A stretch of 64,000 nt of DNA, taken from the NCBI GenBank assembly GCA_016795105.1, contig JAEUIH010000005.1, positions 9,220 to 73,219 on the forward strand, read 5' to 3'. Positions 26,435-35,390 of the stretch are shown here, piece by piece; the stretch's first letter is position 1, and each line of letters opens with the position of its first letter. This DNA is from Planctomyces sp. Its GTDB lineage: Bacteria > Planctomycetota > Planctomycetia > Planctomycetales > Planctomycetaceae. A model generated the notes under the pieces. It was not told the origin of the DNA. It searched no databases and saw only the letters and a list, made by a program, of their open reading frames with translations. The translations under genes and the position numbers were made by a program.

Positions 26435-27649
26435 TTATTCGTAGCAGTATACATCGACCGAAGTCCCGGCTGCATAGCCTTCACTATCAGCGGGGATCAC
26501 GACAAAACCATCGGCCCGCGTTGTTGAACTCAGCACCGACGCACCACTGATTGCTATTGGTTCGACTTCCTGATTTTCAAACCGTACTCGTGCGTAATCA
26601 ACGCGACCAACGGTTGAAACCAGTTTTCGCTTAAGGGGTGCGGATACGCGATGGTAGGTCCATTCAGGCTTTCGGCCACCCATCATTCGAATTGCGCGTC
26701 CGGCAAAAAAGTCATAGGCACAAAGACATGACACCGGATTTCCGGGCAGCAGAAAAACGAGTGATCGCCCGATCCGGCCCATACCAGCCGGGCTGCTTGG
26801 ACGCATGGCGATGCCGTGGATTGCAAGCTCTCCGTGAGTTCGCAGGAGGACGGGAATATGATCTTCCTGGCCGACACTGGACCCGCCGGAAACCAGTACA
26901 ACATCAACTCCGCACTGCAGCTCCGCGAGCAGTTGTGCCGGATCGTCGGGGATAATGTCAGACAATGTCACGCAGGCCCCGTCTCGTTCGGCAAGTGCTT
27001 TCAGCATTGGCCCATTTGAATCCGGAATGCGAAAATCCGTTGGCAGATTTCCCGGAGGCAGAATTTCGTTTCCGGAAACAAGGATTCGAATCCGGGGACG
27101 TCTTCGGACAGTGACGGTCTTACGGCCAATTGCTGACAAGAGTCCGACATCCTGCGGCCGCAGCCAGCGTCCTGCATTCAGGACAGATTCGTTCTTACGA
27201 ATGTCTTCGCCAGGAATGCCGATGTTCTTCCCGGGAGATACTTCTCCACTGATCTGCACCAACTCGTTCTCAGTGGTTGTGAATTCGACAGGCAGGACTG
27301 CATCTGCGCCGTTTGGCACAGGTGCACCGGTCATGATCCGCACAGCGGTCCCGCCACGTACAGTTTCCGCAGCTGGTCGGCCCGGAAAGCTGGACCCGAT
27401 AATTCTAAGTGGCAAGGGACTTGCGGGCGATGCTCCATAGGTGTCCTCGCTGCGTACTGCATAGCCATCCATCATAGATCTTGAAAAGGCCGGAACAGAG
27501 AACTGACTGACTACGGTTTCCGTCAGTACGCGCCCAGCTGCCTCCAGCAGCTCCACACTTTCGCAATCCAACGCCGTGCGAGACTGAACGGTCGTGTCGA
27601 TCCAGCTCCATGCATCTTCTACTGTTGATCGGACAGCAAATCCCCGCAT
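26435..27649 (-). CDS. moeA: Molybdopterin molybdenumtransferase MoeA
   Basis: 404 residues, the standard MoeA length, from ATG 27649 with GGAGA 7-8 bases upstream; a further in-frame start at 27745 adds 32 residues without family similarity. Motifs: FSVPAFSRSMMDGYAVR, IMTGAPVPNGADAVLPVE, LVSGNEILPPG, LVSGGSSVGQEDH and VFLLPGNPVSC. It catalyses molybdate insertion into MPT-AMP in molybdenum cofactor synthesis. It precedes the MoeA fusion gene in the same direction, giving a tandem pair of MoeA domains with different C-termini. A 130-base gap separates it from thymidine phosphorylase upstream. Confidence 0.92.
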   Translation of the reverse strand: MRGFAVRSTVEDAWSWIDTTVQSRTALDCESVELLEAAGRVLTETVVSQFSVPAFSRSMMDGYAVRSEDTYGASPASPLPLRIIGSSFPGRPAAETVRGGTAVRIMTGAPVPNGADAVLPVEFTTTENELVQISGEVSPGKNIGIPGEDIRKNESVLNAGRWLRPQDVGLLSAIGRKTVTVRRRPRIRILVSGNEILPPGNLPTDFRIPDSNGPMLKALAERDGACVTLSDIIPDDPAQLLAELQCGVDVVLVSGGSSVGQEDHIPVLLRTHGELAIHGIAMRPSSPAGMGRIGRSLVFLLPGNPVSCLCAYDFFAGRAIRMMGGRKPEWTYHRVSAPLKRKLVSTVGRVDYARVRFENQEVEPIAISGASVLSSTTRADGFVVIPADSEGYAAGTSVDVYCYE

Positions 27650-27779
27650 ACGAACATCTCCACGGTACTCCGGGAGCGGTGATGGTGAAGACACCTCAGG
27701 TTCCTTCAAATGAAAGCAGACATCTGCTGCGATTGATAACTGCAACGAATCATGACAATTTCAATGCGGCCCCGACTTC

Positions 27780-29060
27780 TCAAAGTCCACCAATGTGTTC
27801 AACGATCAGATCAAGAGAACCGGGTTCATCACTAATCGTGAATGCGTCAGCGATCAATGATTCGGTGACACTATCGGGATTTCCATAAACTCTGATGACA
27901 GGCTGTCCCGCGTCGACTTTGTCTCCCACACGCACCAGCATTTCAAGACCCACGGAGTGGTCGATCATTTGCCCAAGTTGAGTCCTTCCACCGCCGAGTG
28001 CGATGATTGCCATACCAAGATCTTCAGTTCGAATCTCAGAAATGAAACCAGAGGAGCGAGCCTCCATTTCCATCGAAGGATGCACACGAAGAATAGCGTC
28101 GGGATTACCGCCCTGTGCAGCCACCATCATCCGAAATCGCTCAAATGCGGTACCGTTGTCAAGCCGTTGTTCCAGCATTCTTCTGGCAGCGTCCTGACCT
28201 GAGCAAACATGTGCAGACATCAACAGTTCAATACTGAGTGCCAGTGTGAGTTCCCGAAGATCTGTCGGGCCCTGACCTTTCAGAATGTCGATCGCTTCGA
28301 GTACTTCCACAGCGTTGCCACACATCCGCCCAAGGGGTTGATTCATATCGGTAATCAGTGCCGTTGTTCTCACATTCATCCGTTCGCCGGCCTGAACCAG
28401 GGATCTTGCAAGCCATGAGGCGTCTTCCTGAGTCTTCATGAATGCACCGGAGCCAAACTTAACATCCAGCACCAGCGCGCTCGGCGACTCCGCCAGTTTC
28501 TTGCTCATGATGCTCGCCGTAATCAATGGAATTGATGGAACCGTGGCCGTCACATCGCGCAGTGCATAGAGCTTCCGGTCTGCGGGAGCGAGTTCGCCTG
28601 AAGCACCCGTTATGACGCAACCGATATCCATCGTCAGCCGCTGGATTTCTTCGAGCGACAGGTCGGTGCGAAAACCGGGAATGGATTCCAGCTTGTCGAG
28701 TGTACCGCCGGTTGCGCCAAGTCCACGTCCTGAGAGCATTGGGACCTGAAGACCGCACTCGGCCAGCAATGGTGCCAGAATCAAAGACGTCTTATCGCCA
28801 AGTCCGCCTGTTGAATGCTTGTCAACGCGCGCGATTCCGTCCGCTGGCCATCGAAGGCATGACCCGGAATTCAGCATCTCGAGTGTCAGTGCAGCAGTTT
28901 CACGGTCTGACATCCCCCGAAAGTAAATTGCCATGGCCATTGCAGCCATCTGATAGTCGGGAATGTCGCCTCGCACGTAGCCGCGGATCAGAAATCCAAT
29001 CTCCTTCTCGGTCAGCTCTTTTCCGTCGCGCTTTGCGGCAATTAGTGAGGCAGGAAACAA
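27780..29060 (-). CDS. deoA: Thymidine / pyrimidine-nucleoside phosphorylase
   Basis: Phosphorolyses thymidine (and possibly uridine) to the base and (deoxy)ribose 1-phosphate. 426 residues with the family signature SGRGLGATGGTLDKLESIPG, the phosphate loop KHSTGGLGDKTSL, and a C-terminal domain ending in GQPVIRVYGNPD. The start is TTG at 29060: the frame continues no further, and a GGAG lies 9 bases upstream inside the end of the PQQ gene, whose stop is 3 bases before. The near-overlap suggests coupling to that gene. Thymidine-type versus broad pyrimidine-nucleoside specificity is not decidable by eye. Confidence 0.9.
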   Translation of the reverse strand: MFPASLIAAKRDGKELTEKEIGFLIRGYVRGDIPDYQMAAMAMAIYFRGMSDRETAALTLEMLNSGSCLRWPADGIARVDKHSTGGLGDKTSLILAPLLAECGLQVPMLSGRGLGATGGTLDKLESIPGFRTDLSLEEIQRLTMDIGCVITGASGELAPADRKLYALRDVTATVPSIPLITASIMSKKLAESPSALVLDVKFGSGAFMKTQEDASWLARSLVQAGERMNVRTTALITDMNQPLGRMCGNAVEVLEAIDILKGQGPTDLRELTLALSIELLMSAHVCSGQDAARRMLEQRLDNGTAFERFRMMVAAQGGNPDAILRVHPSMEMEARSSGFISEIRTEDLGMAIIALGGGRTQLGQMIDHSVGLEMLVRVGDKVDAGQPVIRVYGNPDSVTESLIADAFTISDEPGSLDLIVEHIGGL

Positions 29061-29063
29061 TCG

Positions 29064-32000
29064 TTAATTCTCCGGAAACGAAGGGCGATCTGGCACATTG
29101 GATATGGGAACAAATCGAACACGACTTCCAAATGCTTCAACATCAACAGACAAGTCGCCATCTGTCTCCAGCTGAACAATTGGAATTGGATATCGAGAAC
29201 TTTGTCGATGTTCAAACAAAGGAGTGCCTGTTGTCTTCAGAATGCCGCGGATCACCATTTGGTTTCCTCCGGGATTCATAATCGCACCAGGCCGAGGCAA
29301 ATTTGTATTGCGATCCGTATGAATCAACAGCAGTACCGGGGAATGCGGCTGATCCATAGAAGCAGTCGCACCGCCCGTCTTTAAGGTCCAGCGAACTTCA
29401 CCTGTCTTCCGATCAATTGCTGTAATCTGACCATCACCCTGAACGGAACTGCGATTCAGAACGGCCTCGGCAACATTCCCAAACGCTCGGTTGTATTGCC
29501 GAACAATGTAGTAGTGAGCAGGATCCGTCAAAACATGCAGTGGAACCGATCCCGACGAATCACTGGCTTCAGGTTTTGAAGGATCGGTATCTCCGCCTTC
29601 AAACCAGCTTTCAGACGTACTAAATTCCTTTCGTGCTTTACTGCCGAAAGAAATCACCGACAGATGAGTCTGTGAAACAGCGACGAGAGTATCGGGGTCC
29701 AGATACTGCAGAGCACAATCCTTTGGTAATGTCATCTGATGCTGAGTCTCTCCAGTGGCCGCATGGATCCATCGCAACCGGGAACTCGAATCCTGCTTCG
29801 GTTCTCCATCCAGCGTGACAACGCAATCGCTGCTGACTCCAACTGCAAATTTCAAATCATCCTGAGTGATCTCCGTCGGCCGGGCGTTGCCGCTCGATGT
29901 TTCCAGGCAATGGAAGTCCTGACCATTGCGGTTCACAAGAAAGATTACATCGCGGCACTGAAATGCCATGTGATTCGAAAACGAACCGGCAATGTTCCAA
30001 ACCGTACCGCCAGTAAACAAATCAATCATCTCGAGCGATTTAGATGTCAGAATGCAGACTCGGTGACTGGAGACTTTCAACAGCAGATAATTCTGAGGTC
30101 CCGACAGCATTCCCATGGAATAAGGCACGCGCGAATCCGGCCTCATCGCGGGCGGCTGGCGATAGAACATCAGGCTCGGCGAGCTTTCCTGGTTCTCCGG
30201 CATCTTCCTGACCCACATCACTCGACCATCTGTCACAGATACACCAGTGACGCTAAATGGAGTGAGTACGATCAGAATTGATCCAACACGCTGAACCTCT
30301 GTCACGACACTCAGCAGTGAAGACCCTGCTGTTGGAAATGTCCCCGGAACGGACCATGAGATCCCCGCTGCCTGGTGAACTCCGGTTGCATGCAGGACTG
30401 ATGGCACTCGGACAAGCTTCCAGCTGAATTGCCCCAGAAAAGGATCATCGATCTGTCGCACCGGCAAAGGCTGCGAGGTCTGCCGGAATGAGACAGACTG
30501 CGACACGGGAATGATTGTATAAGGCTGATCCTTCCACTTCGCCCATTCCTCCCTCAGAATCGTCTCATCATCCACAGTCGACTTCCAAATGCCAGACAAA
30601 CGGTCTGACTCTGCTCCGGCCGCCGTTGTTGATTCCAAGTCTCTCATCAGAGCTTCAATAAGTCGGCGGCGAACATAGAGATCTGCTGACCGGCGCTCGG
30701 CTTCTGCGGTCTGCAGCTCAGCAGCAACCACTGCATCCCGAACTTTCACCAGCAGTCCCCGCTTTTGTTCCACAATCGACGCCGATGAAGCTTCATCAAA
30801 GGATGCTCGCTGGAGCAGTTGCAATGTCAGTTCATTCGGCCTTCCTGACTCCAGTCGCTTCTCTGTTCGCTGAATAAAGTCAGAGCTAAGTTCCGGTCCC
30901 ATCAAATGAGCGAAGTTCTCATCAGACACTTCTCGTAGTTGTTCACGAAGCAATTTCCGATCTTCGGCCCCGACACTTCTCAGTAATTCCGAGACTTGTT
31001 GGACGAGCCAGGTCCGAAAAGGCATCTGCCGACGGACCGAGAATACGGAACCTGCTGAACCCGAGTCCCCAGAACCGGCGATTTCGAGAAATGCGCCGAC
31101 ATGCTGATCCAGCCGTTCGCTGCTCAAGGAGAGTTCACCAATCAGAAATGCCATCCGTTCCGAGGCAGTCGCATCAGCACTGAGCATCCGATATCGGACA
31201 AGCGATAATCCAGCCAACTCTTTCAGTGACCGTGGCTCGTCCGAAAGTCGTTTCAACAGATCTGTAATTCTTTGAAGAGATTCCTCGGTCTTCGTTTCGG
31301 CCATCTTCAGAAGACACTGAATTCGAAGTTCTTCGGTCGCTGCGCGTTCCGTAGGATTGAACACCAGACCGGACGTCGCAGCCGGATCTGCCATCAAAAG
31401 CTCCATTGCCTCATCAAGCCTCGACTCGACGATCAATCTCTGAGCCCTGCTGAATACAGACATGTGCGCCGCATCACTGTTTCCCTGCTTTAAAGCACTC
31501 AACCCGAAGGGCGAAATATCAAAAATCATCCCGGAATCCGCATACAACTGACTCGACCACCAGTCATTTGCAGCGGTCTGAGGCACTTCTGCAGCTGCCC
31601 CGGTTTCTCGGTCGACGGAGATGATCGTGCCACTCCATGTCGGAATCATCAATGAACGGCCAAGCACCGTGCCGGAGCCCGAAGGTGTCTGCGATTCTGT
31701 GAATGTGGTCTTCCACACTGAGCGGCCATCAAGTACCGATATTGCTTCAACGCCACTGGCTCCGCCGATAATGATCTTTTCGTGGTCGGTATGTAAAGGA
31801 AGGACGTGCGCTGAGTTGTTTTTCTCGAATCGCAGTTCACCGAAGAGTGCGTCAAGACAAAGCAGTTGATGTCCCTCCGCGGGAAAGACGATCAGATTTG
31901 TACCAACTCGAACCGGAGCCACGCGTTTCCATGACCTGATGATCGACTCCGGTCGAGTCATCAGTACCGGTTGAGTGCGTGAGTTAACGGCATCACCATC

Positions 32001-33671
32001 CACCCGAGACACAGTTCGTCTCGTCCACAGTACCGTTCGTGTCATCGAATCTACCGCGCAGAACCAGCCTGTTGTGGTGCCTGCCCAGATGAGCCCTTCA
32101 GCATGCACTGGCGAAGCCGATTTGACTCGACGAGCACGGTCTGCTTCAATCGCCACCTGAGGATATCCCAGCAGGGTTCGCCATTCGACACGCCCGCTTT
32201 CCGCATGGAGATTCACCAGAGAGATCGCTCCGCCCTGCTCAACCACCGTGAATAACGAGTCCTGAGCAGCAACGGGGGGACCAGCAAACCAGGAGCCGGC
32301 AAGCAGGTTTCCGAAACGATCTTCAACAACGGGACCGCCAAGCGTCCAGAGCTTTCTCCCCGTCTTCTTGTCCAGGGCAGTCAGATGTGGCAGTTGTTCG
32401 GGTTCAATCGCTGCATTTCGAACCTGAAACGAAGTTGATGGTCGGCTTTCCAGAGCCAGTGAATCATCAATCAGGTACAATCGCGACTGATCCTGAGTGA
32501 TGTGACCAAGAACTGCATTGCGGTGAAGCAGGTCGGCCGCCGGAGACCACTCTCTGATAGAAAACAGTGCACCTCCCGGGACAGGAGGGTTGTCCCCGAT
32601 TGCGTTATTTGCGGGGCGACTACTAATCCATGCTTCCAGATTGGCAGCCCCTTCAAACAACCACCGAACTTCACCAGTTCCGCGGTCCATCGCTACGATC
32701 CCTCGCAGACTCCTTGCATAAACCTGCTCATGATCGATTGCGGGCTCCCAGTTACTCCAGAGAGTAACACGAGAATTCCGGGCGACGGATGCCAACTCAT
32801 TTGCTGTGTTACGAATCTCGGCTGACGAATTGAAATCCTGTTGCCAGATTCGATGCAGGTTGTCGGGCGTGGCCGAATTGAGTTCGCCCCTGCTGTCTCC
32901 TGTCGTGGGCTCGCCCGCTGCGGGCGGCAGAATCGTCCCAAGCAATTCTTTCGCAACAACATTGCGGCGATCGGAGTCGTCTCGGCTGACGAGAGTCTGC
33001 AGCCAGAATGCGGCGGCCAGTTTCTGGCCACGGTCGAGATGTTGGCGTGCAATGAGCTGGACAGCCTTGCAGGAGGCTTCGCTGCCGGGGTAATGATGAA
33101 TGACACGAATCAGGCCGCGCGGATCATTGCCAGCCAAAGCCGCTCGAAGGTCAAAGTCTGCTCGAGCCTCTTCTTCTGCCCAAATCTGACTGCGGACTTC
33201 GGAAGGAAGCAAACGCATTTGCCTGAAGATCTGCCAGAAGACAGGGACCCAAACCGAGTCACTGCCCTGTGAATCTCTCGAGGGACCATCTTCAGTGCGA
33301 TCTGCCTCGGAGCGAGGGACCATGATTCCTGGATCGACTTCACGAAACAGACGCAGTTGATCACGAATCCCGGATAAGTCATTCGACTGAATCGCAATCC
33401 GCAATTCGTCTGCCTGCTGAATCACTCGCCGATCCGTCCACACTTCCTGTGTATCATCCGGCGGTTGTTCGGTGGCAGCCTGAGGAGGTTCTTCAGCTGC
33501 GGAGACTGAAGGGAATGCCCCAATTCCAAATCCTGTGCCGAAAAGAAACTCAATCAACTGAATGACAGCGAGCAAACTCTGAAATCGAAGACCGCCGGTT
33601 CGTGGTTTCGAACCGGAGCCACAATGTCTGCTGCACCTTGCGGAATGAATCTTCGCGGGATAGATCGCCAT
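29064..33671 (-). CDS. Giant exported PQQ-propeller protein
   Basis: 1535 residues. A signal-like hydrophobic segment (about 34-58, LLAVIQLIEFLFGTG...SVSAAEE) suggests export, with an unusually long basic N-region. After a charged helical region come PQQ/BamB-like blades (SLRGIVAMDRGTGEVRWLFEG, LTALDKKTGRKLWTLGG, AEGLIWAGTTTGWFCAVDS) at about 270-750, a long helical TPR-like middle (about 760-1070), then a second propeller (about 1110-1480; FTGGTVWNIAGSF, AIDRKTGEVRWTLKTGG). Similar very long propeller proteins are typical of planctomycetes and probably mediate protein binding at the cell surface or periplasm. No enzyme residues were identified. First gene of the probable operon with deoA. 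Confidence 0.82.
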   Translation of the reverse strand: MAIYPAKIHSARCSRHCGSGSKPRTGGLRFQSLLAVIQLIEFLFGTGFGIGAFPSVSAAEEPPQAATEQPPDDTQEVWTDRRVIQQADELRIAIQSNDLSGIRDQLRLFREVDPGIMVPRSEADRTEDGPSRDSQGSDSVWVPVFWQIFRQMRLLPSEVRSQIWAEEEARADFDLRAALAGNDPRGLIRVIHHYPGSEASCKAVQLIARQHLDRGQKLAAAFWLQTLVSRDDSDRRNVVAKELLGTILPPAAGEPTTGDSRGELNSATPDNLHRIWQQDFNSSAEIRNTANELASVARNSRVTLWSNWEPAIDHEQVYARSLRGIVAMDRGTGEVRWLFEGAANLEAWISSRPANNAIGDNPPVPGGALFSIREWSPAADLLHRNAVLGHITQDQSRLYLIDDSLALESRPSTSFQVRNAAIEPEQLPHLTALDKKTGRKLWTLGGPVVEDRFGNLLAGSWFAGPPVAAQDSLFTVVEQGGAISLVNLHAESGRVEWRTLLGYPQVAIEADRARRVKSASPVHAEGLIWAGTTTGWFCAVDSMTRTVLWTRRTVSRVDGDAVNSRTQPVLMTRPESIIRSWKRVAPVRVGTNLIVFPAEGHQLLCLDALFGELRFEKNNSAHVLPLHTDHEKIIIGGASGVEAISVLDGRSVWKTTFTESQTPSGSGTVLGRSLMIPTWSGTIISVDRETGAAAEVPQTAANDWWSSQLYADSGMIFDISPFGLSALKQGNSDAAHMSVFSRAQRLIVESRLDEAMELLMADPAATSGLVFNPTERAATEELRIQCLLKMAETKTEESLQRITDLLKRLSDEPRSLKELAGLSLVRYRMLSADATASERMAFLIGELSLSSERLDQHVGAFLEIAGSGDSGSAGSVFSVRRQMPFRTWLVQQVSELLRSVGAEDRKLLREQLREVSDENFAHLMGPELSSDFIQRTEKRLESGRPNELTLQLLQRASFDEASSASIVEQKRGLLVKVRDAVVAAELQTAEAERRSADLYVRRRLIEALMRDLESTTAAGAESDRLSGIWKSTVDDETILREEWAKWKDQPYTIIPVSQSVSFRQTSQPLPVRQIDDPFLGQFSWKLVRVPSVLHATGVHQAAGISWSVPGTFPTAGSSLLSVVTEVQRVGSILIVLTPFSVTGVSVTDGRVMWVRKMPENQESSPSLMFYRQPPAMRPDSRVPYSMGMLSGPQNYLLLKVSSHRVCILTSKSLEMIDLFTGGTVWNIAGSFSNHMAFQCRDVIFLVNRNGQDFHCLETSSGNARPTEITQDDLKFAVGVSSDCVVTLDGEPKQDSSSRLRWIHAATGETQHQMTLPKDCALQYLDPDTLVAVSQTHLSVISFGSKARKEFSTSESWFEGGDTDPSKPEASDSSGSVPLHVLTDPAHYYIVRQYNRAFGNVAEAVLNRSSVQGDGQITAIDRKTGEVRWTLKTGGATASMDQPHSPVLLLIHTDRNTNLPRPGAIMNPGGNQMVIRGILKTTGTPLFEHRQSSRYPIPIVQLETDGDLSVDVEAFGSRVRFVPISNVPDRPSFPEN

Positions 33672-33931
33672 CTGCCTGCGTCAACGGATAACGGTTTTCA
33701 ACGACACTGCCTTATGGGACAGTCTTTGAGAATCCACGGCAGTGTATTTGATTTGCGGCCTGATTGGGGCCTTTTTTTGGACGAAATCCGGAAGACACGA
33801 ATTTCGACTCGACAGATGACTTTCGATTCGAGGATCATGCTGTAAGGATAGATGTCTTCAGTTGATCACTTTCAGGAAGTCAATTGAATTCGCGGTCGAA
33901 TCTGCAGTCCTGTGCCTCGCGGAGTTCGCTG
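33672..33931. other. Divergent spacer between the PQQ-propeller and DUF1501 genes
   Basis: 260 bp holding both promoters. No defined sigma-factor boxes, hairpins or RNA genes are convincing. GGAG at 33921-33924 is the Shine-Dalgarno of the DUF1501 gene. Confidence 0.4.
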
Positions 33932-35380
33932 ATGTTGTCGATTTCCGGAAACTTACGCAAAACCTGTGACGGGAAGACTCGTCGGGAGATTCTGAACGCC
34001 GGCGGGGCAGGTCTGTTTGGCCTCACTCTGCCGACTCTGCTTTCTCTCGAATCCCGAGCGTCAGATTCACTCATTTTACATCACCCAGCGAAGGCAAAAT
34101 CCGTCATCTTTATGCTCCTGTTTGGCGGGCCGAGTCAACTTGAGACATTTGACATGAAGCCCGAAGCGCCAGACTCAATTCGCGGTCCGTTCCGGCCAAT
34201 TGCTGCACGAACACCCGACTTGAGAATCAGCGAACATCTTCCACGGATGGCGGCTGTGTCTGACCGATACTGTGTGATTCGCACGATGAGCCATACGTTC
34301 AACGACCATAGCGGAGGTGGACACTATCTGCAGACAGGTCGACGCTGGCATGTCCCCATCGGTGGCGGATTCAGCCCAACCCCCAAAGACTGGCCATCAA
34401 TGGGCTCGATTGTGGAATACGTCGATCAGCAGCGCCGAGGCCTCGATCTTCCTCTTCCTTCATATATGGTTCTGCCCAATTCACTGGGCCGACTTCAGGA
34501 AGCCGGCCAGTATCCGCGACCTGGAGAACACGCGGGATGGCTTGGCCAGCGTTACAACCCGCTCACAACTCAGATCAACAAGCGAGCTCTCGACGACAAC
34601 CCCTACTGGCGCGCCTGTACGGATGATGAACTGAATTTCGAGATCGCTGGTATGGTGACGGGGGCAGAGATGAATCTGACAAGGCTCCGGAACCGTGAAT
34701 CTCTGCTCGCACAATTCGACCAGCAAAGGAAGCGAGTTGAACTGGATCACTCCGCATCGTTCGACGCATTCCAGCAGCGAGCCATGGCCCTTGTGACTTC
34801 CGAACGCACCCGCGAAGCTCTCGATCTTCGCCGGGAATCTGCTGAAGTCCGCGACCTCTATGGTCGGCATTTATTCGGTCAGTCGACCCTGATGGCGCGT
34901 CGCCTTGTTGAAGCCGGAGTTCGCTTCGTGACCGTTCACTACGACTGCGTGGACGGTTACAGCTGGGATTCACATCGAAACAGTGATGATGTAAAGAAGC
35001 ACCTGCTGCCAACATTTGATCAGGCATTCGCAGCACTGATGCGAGACCTTGAAGATCGAGGACTCCTCAACGAGACTCTGGTGGTCGCAACCGGTGAAAT
35101 GGGCCGAACCCCGAAGGCAAATGCACAGTGGGGACGAGATCACTGGAGTACTCTGTTCCCGGCTGTGATCGCCGGCGCCGGCATCCCTGGAGGTACTCTC
35201 TACGGCTCTTCCGACAAAGATGCTGCGTATCCTGTCGAGCACCCGGTTTCCCCGGAGGATCTGGCGGCAACTGTCTATTTTGCACTGGGCATCAACCCCG
35301 AACTGCGAGTCCCGAATTCAGAGAACCGTCCAACAGCAATTGTGGAAAACGGCTCTCCGGTCACGGGTCTGTGGAGCTAA
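33932..35380 (+). CDS. DUF1501 family exported protein
   Basis: 482 residues from ATG 33932, supported by GGAG 7 bases upstream; the frame is open to a TTG at 33884. The N-terminal region KTRREILNAGGAGLFGL is a twin-arginine signal. DUF1501 blocks: FMLLFGGPSQLETFDMKPEA, EHLPRMAAVSDRYCVIRTM, VATGEMGRTPKAN, WGRDHWSTLFPAVIAGAG. Same family as the protein at 5260-6687 but clearly divergent, so they are paralogues rather than a recent duplication. Function is unknown; location periplasmic. It ends 10 bases from the convergent lipoprotein gene. Confidence 0.88.
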   Translation: MLSISGNLRKTCDGKTRREILNAGGAGLFGLTLPTLLSLESRASDSLILHHPAKAKSVIFMLLFGGPSQLETFDMKPEAPDSIRGPFRPIAARTPDLRISEHLPRMAAVSDRYCVIRTMSHTFNDHSGGGHYLQTGRRWHVPIGGGFSPTPKDWPSMGSIVEYVDQQRRGLDLPLPSYMVLPNSLGRLQEAGQYPRPGEHAGWLGQRYNPLTTQINKRALDDNPYWRACTDDELNFEIAGMVTGAEMNLTRLRNRESLLAQFDQQRKRVELDHSASFDAFQQRAMALVTSERTREALDLRRESAEVRDLYGRHLFGQSTLMARRLVEAGVRFVTVHYDCVDGYSWDSHRNSDDVKKHLLPTFDQAFAALMRDLEDRGLLNETLVVATGEMGRTPKANAQWGRDHWSTLFPAVIAGAGIPGGTLYGSSDKDAAYPVEHPVSPEDLAATVYFALGINPELRVPNSENRPTAIVENGSPVTGLWS

Positions 35381-35390
35381 TGTGCGGAAA

